A stretch of 13,993 nucleotides of DNA from Gammaproteobacteria bacterium HGW-Gammaproteobacteria-14 (GTDB lineage Bacteria; Pseudomonadota; Gammaproteobacteria; Pseudomonadales; Alcanivoracaceae). Within the stretch, counting starts at the first letter, position 1. Each line of letters starts with the position of its first letter. Made by a program: the position numbers and the translations under genes. Location of the stretch: positions 1 through 13,993 of the forward strand of contig PGZG01000026.1 of NCBI GenBank assembly GCA_002840115.1, read 5' to 3'. The notes under the pieces are model-generated. The model searched no databases and was not told where the DNA came from. It saw nothing but the letters and a program-made list of their open reading frames with translations. Shown piece after piece: positions 7,447 to 13,993 of this stretch.

Positions 7447-9356
7447 TATTCCTCCAGCTGACTCCAGCGTTCAACGGCGGCTTCGAGGGCAGCCTCCTGT
7501 TCTGCCAGTTTCGCCGTAGCGTTGCTGATCGTTCCAGCGCCACTGGTATAGAAAGCGGGGTCACTCATTTGCTGCTGTAGACTGGCGATCTCCTGTTCCA
7601 GCGTCTCAATCAATTTGGGCAATGCTTCCAGTTCGCGCTGTTCCTTGAAGCTCAGTTTTTTCTTTGTTGCTTTGATGGTTGTTGATGCCGCCGTAGTGGG
7701 CATATTGGTCGTGCGGGATTCGTTGTTGCCCGCGGTTTTTGCCGCGGCTGATGTTTTGCGCTTTTGCTCCGGCCGCTGACGTAGCCAGTCATCGTAGCCG
7801 CCCACATATTCATTAACTTCGCCGTTCTCAAACACCAGGCTGGACGTCACCACGTTGTTAAGAAATTCCCGGTCATGGCTAACTAACAGCAGGGTGCCTT
7901 GATACTGCATAAGCTGCTCTTCCAGTAGCTCCAGTGTTTCCGCATCAAGATCGTTGGTGGGCTCATCAAGGACCAATAAATTGAACGGGCGGGTAAACAG
8001 CTTGGCGAGCAGCAAGCGGTTACGCTCACCACCGGAGAGCGCTTTCACCGGTTGGCGGCAGCGTGCCGGCTCAAACAGAAAGTCCTGCAAATAACCGATG
8101 ATGTGTTTGGACTGGCCATTGATTTCGATAAAGTCGCTGCCTTCTACGACGTTCTCGATAATGGATTTCTCTTCGTCCAGCGCTTCTCGTAGCTGATCAA
8201 ACCAGGCTATGGTCAAGTTGGTGCCGAGGCGTACGGTTCCCTGTTGCGGCTCCAGTTTACCAAGCAGAATTTTGAGAAGCGTAGACTTACCACAGCCGTT
8301 GGGGCCAATCAGGCCAATACGGTCACCGCGCAGAATGGTTACCGAGTAATCTCTCAGTAGCACCTGTCCGGCAAATTCGTGGGTAATTCCCAAGGCTTCG
8401 ACGACCAGTTTGCCGGATTGACTGCCACTCTGTACGGTCAAGTTGGCTTTGCCGACGCGATCACGTCGTGCCGCATGTTCTGCCCGCAGGGCTTTTAGGG
8501 TCCGAACCCGACCTTCATTACGGGTGCGGCGAGCCTTAATGCCTTGGCGTATCCAGGTTTCTTCCTGGGAGAGTTTTTTATCAAACTCGGCATTGGCCTT
8601 TTCTTCGGCATCGAGTTGCTGCTGCTTGCCTTCCAGATATTTTTCATAATTGCCGGGCCAGCTGGTCAGACGGCCCCGGTCCAACTCGATAATTCGGGTG
8701 GCCAGAGCGCGGACAAATGCCCGGTCATGGGTGATAAAGAGCAAGGTGCCAGACCAGCCGCGCAGAAATTCTTCAAGCCAGCGAATGGACTCGATGTCCA
8801 GATGGTTTGTGGGCTCGTCGAGTAGCAGAATGTCGGGCTGCTGTACCAGTGCCTGCGCCAGCATGACCCGGCGTTTCATGCCGCCGGAGAGGCCGGCAAA
8901 CTCGACGTCGCCTTGCAGTGAGAGTCGCGACAGGGTGGCGTCCACCCGCTGCGCCAGACTCCAGCCATCACGGCTATCAAGCTGGTGCTGTAAATAATCA
9001 AACCGTGACAGAGCCGCTTCCGAGGCGTCGGCAAGCTCCATGGACAGCGCAGCATGTTCGGCCAGCAAGGGGCCAAGGTCACCAAGACCCGCCGCCACCA
9101 CGTCAAATACCGAGCCATGGGTATCCGCCGGCACTTCCTGAACCAGACGAGCCACCGTGAGACCGGGCTGGCGTTCGGTGTCGCCATCATCGGCCTGCAC
9201 CTCTCCGGCAATCAGCTTCATTAAGGTGGATTTTCCGGCGCCGTTACGGCCCACCAGACAGAGACGCTCGCCGGCATCAATGCTGAGGTTAACGCCATGG
9301 AGCAGTGGCGCGGCGCCGAAACTAAGCTGGATATTTCGCAGGGTAAGCAGAGGCAT
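7446..9356 (-). CDS. uup: ABC-F family ATPase Uup
   Basis: A 636-residue cytoplasmic ABC-F protein, the same length as E. coli Uup, with no membrane domain. First ABC domain: Walker A GRNGAGKST (36-44), signature LSGG (156-159), Walker B LLLDEPTNHLD (177-187), H-loop His210. Linker about 240-310 with the ABC-F/Uup hallmark EETWIRQGIKARRTRNEGRV. Second domain: GPNGCGKST (351-359), LSGGERNRLLLAKLF (440-454), LVLDEPTNDLD (461-471), SHDR (493-496). A low-complexity Ala/Thr/Lys spacer (about 533-565) leads to a C-terminal coiled coil (about 566-636), the DNA-binding domain in E. coli Uup. Uup binds ribosomes and its loss raises precise excision of transposons. There is no clear ribosome-binding site. 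It is first in a two-gene unit with the Gcr-family gene. Confidence 0.96.
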   Translation of the reverse strand: MPLLTLRNIQLSFGAAPLLHGVNLSIDAGERLCLVGRNGAGKSTLMKLIAGEVQADDGDTERQPGLTVARLVQEVPADTHGSVFDVVAAGLGDLGPLLAEHAALSMELADASEAALSRFDYLQHQLDSRDGWSLAQRVDATLSRLSLQGDVEFAGLSGGMKRRVMLAQALVQQPDILLLDEPTNHLDIESIRWLEEFLRGWSGTLLFITHDRAFVRALATRIIELDRGRLTSWPGNYEKYLEGKQQQLDAEEKANAEFDKKLSQEETWIRQGIKARRTRNEGRVRTLKALRAEHAARRDRVGKANLTVQSGSQSGKLVVEALGITHEFAGQVLLRDYSVTILRGDRIGLIGPNGCGKSTLLKILLGKLEPQQGTVRLGTNLTIAWFDQLREALDEEKSIIENVVEGSDFIEINGQSKHIIGYLQDFLFEPARCRQPVKALSGGERNRLLLAKLFTRPFNLLVLDEPTNDLDAETLELLEEQLMQYQGTLLLVSHDREFLNNVVTSSLVFENGEVNEYVGGYDDWLRQRPEQKRKTSAAAKTAGNNESRTTNMPTTAASTTIKATKKKLSFKEQRELEALPKLIETLEQEIASLQQQMSDPAFYTSGAGTISNATAKLAEQEAALEAAVERWSQLEE

Positions 9357-9383
9357 GGCAGATCGGTCCGATTCGGGGCGCGC

Positions 9384-9410
9384 AGTGTATCACTGGAGGG
9401 GAGCTGTTAA
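9384..9410 (-). promoter_or_regulatory. uup: Possible promoter of uup
   Basis: On the minus strand TTAACA (9405-9410, 5 of 6) is followed after 15 bases by TACACT (9384-9389, 4 of 6). The short spacer and weak -10 make this uncertain. It is the best candidate in the 101-base gap between the MscM gene and uup. Confidence 0.3.
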
Positions 9411-9412
9411 CG

Positions 9413-9439
9413 ACACCGGGGCGCTGGCGACCCCGGTGT
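9413..9439 (-). terminator. Stable hairpin after the MscM-type gene, possible terminator
   Basis: ACACCGGGG (9413-9421) pairs perfectly with CCCCGGTGT (9431-9439) around a 9-base loop, 18 bases past the channel gene's stop. There is no T run on the minus-strand side, so termination may be weak or Rho-assisted, or the hairpin may only protect the 3' end. Confidence 0.5.
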
Positions 9440-9457
9440 TATTGACAAGCGTTCTGC

Positions 9458-12400
9458 TTAATCTCCTTTTGGGGCGCCGCTGGCGCAGGGAGAATCCCCG
9501 TGACTACTGTGGAGGTGTACATCCAGCTGGTTAAAGGCAATTTCCAGATCATGGGCTTTGCAAAGAGCATCAATGCGTCGGTTCAGCTCGTCGGTGGCTC
9601 GCAGGCGATCCGTTAATTCACGCACATGTACACGCATCTCATGGTCCAGAGTACTTCCACCAAAGTTCAGGAAGAACACCATGGGCTCCGGGTCTTTCAT
9701 TACCCGCTCGTTTTCTTGGGCGGCTTGCAATAACAAGCGTTTTGCCAGATCCAGGTCCGAGCCATAGGCAAACCCGACCTTGATGGTGATCCGAGTGACC
9801 GGATCGGTCAGCGTCCAGTTGACCAGTCGTTCGGTGACAAAGGCCTTATTGGGAACAATAATTTCCTTGCGATCAAAATCAATAATTGTGGTGGCCCGAA
9901 TGCGAATCTTGCTGACGGTGCCGGATAGCTCGCCAATGGTAATGGTGTCGCCAATTCGCACCGGTTTTTCAAAAAGAATAATCAGACCGGAAACAAAGTT
10001 GGCAAAAATTTCCTGCAAACCAAAGCCAAGGCCAACACCAAGGGCGGCCACCAACCATTGCAGTTTTTCCCAGGCAAATCCCAAGGCGCCAAGGGAAGTC
10101 ACCAGAGCAATGCTGAAGATTACATAGTTCAGCAAGGTGGTTATGGCATAGCTGCTACCCGGTGCCAAAGTCATGCGTGATAGCAGAACTACTTCCAGTA
10201 AGCCTGGCAGGTTTCGGGCCAGAATAAAGGCAAAAAGAATAATCAGCAGCACTGTCATCAGGTCGCCGAGGCTGGTTTGCGACACTTGCTGGCTTTCTCC
10301 CGTGCCGCTGATATTCTCCCAAAGCACAAAACTGTCCATATAGCTGAAAGTGCCAAGGAGATCGGACCAAATCAAATAAAACACCGAACCGAATACTGCC
10401 AAAAGTGCCAAGCGAGTCAGTCGCAGGGACTGTGCATTCACCTTGTCGACATCCAGCTTGGGCTCTTCGATGACTTCTGCGCCGTCTGCACCGGCTTCGC
10501 GATCTCGCGCTTCTGATTTGGTGCGATACTCTTCCAGCAAACGCTTAAAGGCCAGTTTCTGGGCGGCTACCGCAAGACCTCGAATAGCGCTGGCCTGCAA
10601 TACAATCCAAAGCACAATTAAATAGAAGCTTTCAATTAACAGTCCGGAGAGTTTGATGGCTGAGTAGTAGTAGCCGGACAATGCCAGCAGTATGAGTGCT
10701 GTTGGTATGGCCGCCAGACTAATGCCCAGTGTGCGCTGTACGCCGACATTCTGGTCATCCACACGCCAGGCGCTGGCGAGGCTGTAAAAAATAATAGCCA
10801 GCATGAAGTTAGCGCTGACAAAAATAGCGAAGCCAAGGCGGTCTTCGCTCAGTAATTCGGGCCATTGGCTGCCGCTTGAGGTTACCGGCAGTATCAATAA
10901 CAGCAGGCCGCCGATGGCGAATATGCGGTGCCGTAATAAGGTTGCTCGGGTGGCGGGCCAACCAAAATGGGTTTCGCTGATGCCGCCAGGGGCCAGTAAT
11001 CGGTGACAGACGGCGATTACCAACCAAAGCGCGGAAGCCCGGAGCAGAATAAGAGCGCAGACCTGCAAATACACGCCGTCGGCGCCCAGCAGAGCCAGAC
11101 CAGTACCGCCTAGTAATAGTGGAATGGGTGCATCCAGTAGCAGGCTGTACAGCAGCGCCATGGGAGTATGCAGTTGCGAGTCCCGCTCTCGCAGGCCAAT
11201 GCCCTTCTCAAGCAGTTTAAGTCCATATTTAATCCGCTGCCGTCGGATGGCTAATAGGCCTGCAATCGTGATGAATGGTATGAGTATCCAGACGTTGGCA
11301 CGCAATCCTGCAGTCAGTTCCGAGCTGATGCCTTTCCAGGGCAGGTTGGCAACCTGTCGTGGTATCTCCAGAGGCATTGTTAGTAGCCAGTCCCGATGTA
11401 TGGCACGGTTGCTAGGCATCCAGAAGCTTTGCTCCTGAATGGTGGCCCGCAGATTCCGGTGGATGGCCTGCAACTGTTGCTGGTTAAGATCAATGCTGAT
11501 GGCAAGGTTGAGCTGGCGACTGGTTTCTCGCTCCAGTTGCTCGGTTAAATCGGCTCTAATTTGTAATATTCGAGTAAGTGCCTGATGAATATCGTCGCTA
11601 ACAGTTTCGCGCTGTTGTTGGAACATCCGCTGGGCTGCTTTTTCCGGGTTGCGTAGCTCGTCGCGTATTTCACGCAGGCGAAACTGCTCGAAGCGCAGGT
11701 CGGCAATGCGTTGCGACAGATCGTCCACCAGCACGGTTTTCTGCAGGGCTTCCTGCTGTGAATAGATAATCTGTGAGAGTAGCAGGCTGCCCTGTAGTAA
11801 CTGAATCTGTTCATTGAGATTGCGCAAGGTTTGGCGACTACGGTCTAGGCTGATTTCAATATTGATGTTTTCGCGAATCAGCCAGTTGGTACCTTCGGTG
11901 GCTTTTAGCAGTTGTTCGCCGATCTGACGATTTTTCTTCAACTGCTCCAATAGTAGCGGGGTGTTAGCCAGCGATTCAGGGATTTCGCTAATAGCCGCTT
12001 CAATAAGTTTTTCGGTCCGTGCCCGACGTTGGTTATTTAGTGATTCTTGCACAATGCCAAGCCGTTGCTCGATGTCGGCAATATCGCGCTCCAGCAGTAC
12101 TTTTTTCCGCTCTGCCAGAGATTGCAGTTGGTCGGTGCTCCATAGCTCCCGTCGACTAAAGTCTGCGCGGCTATTAATCGCCGCTAGCTCAATGCGTAAT
12201 GCATCCCGTTCAGCATTGGACAGGCTGCCGTCGCTGAGCTCATTATTGGAAAGCTGCCTGCGAATATCCTCTGCTCGTGATAAATCACGGGATAATGTTG
12301 CCTGTACCCGCTCTGGTAACGTTTGGTAATTAATCAGGGTGCTGGAGATGTTCGCCAGTTCGTTTTGTTGTTGTTCAAGACTATTGATCAGGTCAGTTAG

Positions 12401-12766
12401 CGTGGCTACCAGAGTGCGAATGTCTTGCGTTGCATAGTTAGCGCGGAGTTCGTCATCATCATGGACTGGATCATCACGCAGCGCCTGTTCTACGGTGGCC
12501 AGCTCGCCGGTAACGCCGGGGAGGCGTTGGTTGAGAGCTTTCAGTGCTTCCTGATTGCGCGCCAGTTCGCGACGAAACTTGATGGCGGATTCAAGGGCTG
12601 CCCGGTCTCGACTCTGACTTTGCGATAATGAATCACGGCCACTCAGCTCTGACAGCTGCTCTTCAAGCTGCTGCGACGATGGCAGCGTGTTCGCAAACAA
12701 CGGTAGTGCTGGTAGCAGCAGGGAGGCTAGTAGCAGGGGCATTATCCATGCACGACGCAAAGACAT
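9458..12766 (-). CDS. mscM: Large mechanosensitive channel of the MscS superfamily (MscM/YjeP type)
   Basis: About 1102 residues, close to E. coli MscM (1107). It opens when membrane tension rises on osmotic downshock and releases solutes across the inner membrane. The start is taken at the ATG at 12764-12766, since GAGG lies 6 bases before it, rather than at 12772, where there would be no spacing. A signal peptide (about residues 5-26, ending LFA-N) is followed by a long periplasmic coiled-coil region (about 30-460, MscS-porin type). An array of membrane helices spans about 490-900. The MscS pore helix and beta domain begin near residue 904: LQWLVAALGVGLGFGLQEIFANF, then VRIGDTITIGELSGTVSKIRIRATTIIDFDRKEIIVPNKAFVTE. 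The end, LDHEMRVHVREL through IAFNQLDVHL, matches MscM better than MscK. It appears to be a single gene with a hairpin downstream. Confidence 0.92.
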   Translation of the reverse strand: MSLRRAWIMPLLLASLLLPALPLFANTLPSSQQLEEQLSELSGRDSLSQSQSRDRAALESAIKFRRELARNQEALKALNQRLPGVTGELATVEQALRDDPVHDDDELRANYATQDIRTLVATLTDLINSLEQQQNELANISSTLINYQTLPERVQATLSRDLSRAEDIRRQLSNNELSDGSLSNAERDALRIELAAINSRADFSRRELWSTDQLQSLAERKKVLLERDIADIEQRLGIVQESLNNQRRARTEKLIEAAISEIPESLANTPLLLEQLKKNRQIGEQLLKATEGTNWLIRENINIEISLDRSRQTLRNLNEQIQLLQGSLLLSQIIYSQQEALQKTVLVDDLSQRIADLRFEQFRLREIRDELRNPEKAAQRMFQQQRETVSDDIHQALTRILQIRADLTEQLERETSRQLNLAISIDLNQQQLQAIHRNLRATIQEQSFWMPSNRAIHRDWLLTMPLEIPRQVANLPWKGISSELTAGLRANVWILIPFITIAGLLAIRRQRIKYGLKLLEKGIGLRERDSQLHTPMALLYSLLLDAPIPLLLGGTGLALLGADGVYLQVCALILLRASALWLVIAVCHRLLAPGGISETHFGWPATRATLLRHRIFAIGGLLLLILPVTSSGSQWPELLSEDRLGFAIFVSANFMLAIIFYSLASAWRVDDQNVGVQRTLGISLAAIPTALILLALSGYYYSAIKLSGLLIESFYLIVLWIVLQASAIRGLAVAAQKLAFKRLLEEYRTKSEARDREAGADGAEVIEEPKLDVDKVNAQSLRLTRLALLAVFGSVFYLIWSDLLGTFSYMDSFVLWENISGTGESQQVSQTSLGDLMTVLLIILFAFILARNLPGLLEVVLLSRMTLAPGSSYAITTLLNYVIFSIALVTSLGALGFAWEKLQWLVAALGVGLGFGLQEIFANFVSGLIILFEKPVRIGDTITIGELSGTVSKIRIRATTIIDFDRKEIIVPNKAFVTERLVNWTLTDPVTRITIKVGFAYGSDLDLAKRLLLQAAQENERVMKDPEPMVFFLNFGGSTLDHEMRVHVRELTDRLRATDELNRRIDALCKAHDLEIAFNQLDVHLHSSHGDSPCASGAPKGD

Positions 12767-12870
12767 AATCATCCTCAGAGAAAAAAGAGCCTTAACAGCA
12801 GCATGCCGCAGCGTTGGCTGGCAATCCAGTGGTGAGCCACTCAGTTGTGGTTAATTCGGCAACCAAGCCA
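12767..12870. other. Gap between the methyltransferase and channel genes
   Basis: These 104 bases contain the channel gene's GAGG ribosome-binding site and a small hairpin, AGTGG/CCACT (12828-12841, 4-base loop). I see no convincing promoter (a TTGCCA on the minus strand lacks a matching -10) and no intrinsic terminator, so co-transcription of the two genes is possible. Confidence 0.35.
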
Positions 12871-13581
12871 TCAGGGCAAACGTTTGAGCAGTGTCATTAG
12901 CATACCAAGATCTCGGTCGCTAAAGCGGCCGAGTCCTTCCTGTGCCCAGCGTTGCAGGTTCTCCTGTTTGTTCACGCCGAGGCGTTGCAGTGCTTCTTCA
13001 AGGGCCTGGCGAACATGGGCGAAGGTTGCAAGGGCAGTATCCGTGGCGGCTGCGGATGCTGATTCTGTATTCAGGACACTTAATTCCCAAGCGTACAGCA
13101 TCACTGCCTGTGCCAGATTCAGCGACGGTTGTTCGCAGGCCAGCGGTACCCGGGTGGCGGCGTCGCAGGCGGCCAGCTCTTCTCCGGTAAGACCGCTGGA
13201 TTCGCGACCAAAAACCAGCGCGGCCCGGCGCACTGAGCGACTTTTGTTGGCGATGGCCTGACGGCATTCAGCGGGGCTCAGATAGTCGTCCTTGTCCAGT
13301 CGGCGGCGGGCGCTACAAGCGATACTGAACTCTACCTCGGCCAGTGCATCCTGCAATGAAGGGAACAGTCTGGCCTGATCAAGAATATCCGTGCTCTCAT
13401 GAGCCACCCAGCGGGCCGCACCGGAAAGATCGCATGGGTTGACCAGCCACAATGAGGAGAAACCCATCGTTTTCAGGGCGCGGGCGGCGGCGCCGACATT
13501 TTCGCCACGGGCGGGCTCCACCAGAATGAATACCAGTTCTGTGGTGGCGGATGCCGATATGGGGGTTGGCGTTGACGTCAT
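12871..13581 (-). CDS. yjtD: SpoU/TrmH-superfamily RNA 2'-O-methyltransferase, YjtD/LasT type
   Basis: A 236-residue SPOUT methyltransferase that would transfer a methyl group from SAM to a ribose 2'-OH of tRNA or rRNA in the cytoplasm; the exact target of the YjtD/LasT branch is not known to me. The three SpoU motifs are clear: ENVGAAARALKTMGF (27-41), ALVFGRESSGLTGEEL (121-136, part of the SAM knot) and PSLNLAQAVMLYAWEL (152-167). WVAHESTDILDQ and the C-terminal GRFSDRDLGMLMTLLKRL match YjtD better than TrmJ, which lacks these. The first 14 residues are a low-complexity Thr/Ser/Pro extension, and there is no good ribosome-binding site before the ATG. It starts only 9 bases after the preceding gene's stop, so coupling is likely. 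Confidence 0.9.
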   Translation of the reverse strand: MTSTPTPISASATTELVFILVEPARGENVGAAARALKTMGFSSLWLVNPCDLSGAARWVAHESTDILDQARLFPSLQDALAEVEFSIACSARRRLDKDDYLSPAECRQAIANKSRSVRRAALVFGRESSGLTGEELAACDAATRVPLACEQPSLNLAQAVMLYAWELSVLNTESASAAATDTALATFAHVRQALEEALQRLGVNKQENLQRWAQEGLGRFSDRDLGMLMTLLKRLP

Positions 13582-13590
13582 GGGGCGGTA

Positions 13591-13993
13591 TTAATCATGA
13601 GCAAGAATCTCTTCGACACTCGGGCATTGTGTTGTATTCGAGCTGGGCTCCGTAACGCGGTCAAGCATCGTCCGAGTGCTGATAAACACCGGGTGTTCCG
13701 GTCGTTGGCGCAGAGCTTCGGCAATGGCCCGTTTTCCACTTTCGGCGCAACCGAGCTGGCCGAGTGCATCGGCCAGATTGTTCCAGGCGGCGGCCATGTG
13801 CGGGTCCTGTTGAGTGGCGACATGAAAGGCCGTGACGGCCTTGTCATAGTTTCCGTGAGCATAATGGGCGTTGCCTAGCCCCAGTTGCAATAACGCGGCA
13901 TCCGGGTGCGCCTGTGTGGCTTGCTGCCAGCGCGCCACCGCCGGTTGTGCCATGGAATGTTCCAGCGCATCCAGCGCCGAGGCCAGAGGGAAT
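13591..13993 (-). CDS. TPR-containing C-terminal part of a protein cut by the window end (resembles PA2778-family cysteine peptidases)
   Basis: The frame is open from the right edge to a TAA at 13591-13593, giving 133 visible residues. An internal ATG at 13951-13953 exists, but the reading continues upstream (FPLASALDALEHS) in a family-like way, so I treat the gene as truncated at its 5' end. Two tetratricopeptide units are visible, AALLQLGLGNAHYAHGNYDKA (19-39, counted from that internal Met) and AAWNNLADALGQLGC (55-69), each with the alanine/glycine spacing of the repeat. The pattern PLASALDAL...ARWQ...HPDAALLQLGLGNAHYA...AAWNNLADAL resembles the C-terminus of PA2778-family proteins, which carry an N-terminal C39-like papain-fold peptidase domain; that domain would lie outside the window. 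The last 20 residues are a polar tail. It is followed after 9 bases by the methyltransferase gene. Confidence 0.65.
   Translation of the reverse strand, partial: FPLASALDALEHSMAQPAVARWQQATQAHPDAALLQLGLGNAHYAHGNYDKAVTAFHVATQQDPHMAAAWNNLADALGQLGCAESGKRAIAEALRQRPEHPVFISTRTMLDRVTEPSSNTTQCPSVEEILAHD

Noticed and set aside
9442..9447. Plus-strand TTGACA as a promoter element
   Set aside because: No -10 box follows and no plus-strand gene lies downstream; it sits near the 3' end of the channel gene.
13597..13878. Plus-strand frame at the right end of the window
   Set aside because: It is the complement of the TPR-coding frame; the TPR pattern on the minus strand is clear.

Overview
The window carries ordinary chromosomal genes of a moderately GC-rich Gram-negative bacterium, most likely a marine-type gammaproteobacterium. 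The support is a Blc-type lipocalin, a Uup ABC-F protein, a YjtD/LasT methyltransferase, an MscM-type channel, a YqjD-YqjE-YqjK-like cassette and a Pseudomonas-like GroESL. A Cellvibrionales/Spongiibacteraceae-like origin is only an impression from protein similarity recalled from memory. I see no rRNA, tRNA, CRISPR array, insertion sequence or prophage.

Layout. (1) 1-1010, minus strand: an incomplete secreted zinc carboxypeptidase-like deacylase (M14/AspA type) follows a lipocalin lipoprotein that probably starts at a GTG. Each has a plausible extended -10 promoter. (2) 1161-3381, minus strand: the groES-groEL operon. It has a sigma70-type promoter, a perfect CIRCE operator (HrcA binding site) overlapping the start point, a second degenerate CIRCE-like repeat directly downstream, a very GC-rich leader hairpin and a strong terminator. 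(3) 3642-4202, plus strand: a stand-alone HNH nuclease, divergent from groESL. (4) 4303-5440, plus strand: three tightly packed small membrane-protein genes resembling E. coli yqjD-yqjE-yqjK. (5) 5407-9356, minus strand: uup followed, with a one-base overlap, by a large membrane protein of the family labelled 'site-specific recombinase' (Gcr). Its 3' end overlaps that of the yqjK-like gene. (6) 9458-12766, minus strand: an MscM-type mechanosensitive channel. (7) 12871-13993, minus strand: a YjtD/LasT-type SpoU RNA methyltransferase, preceded by the C-terminal TPR half of a protein cut by the window end.

Functionally the window is dominated by stress and envelope functions: chaperonin, osmotic safety valve, ribosome-linked membrane proteins, ABC-F translation factor and outer-membrane lipocalin. 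I found no clear new multi-gene system. The points most worth a second look are the tandem CIRCE arrangement at a sigma70 promoter, a seven-residue insertion in the intermediate domain of GroEL, the coupling of uup to the Gcr-family membrane protein, and a palindrome in the convergent gene overlap that encodes the same peptide on both strands.
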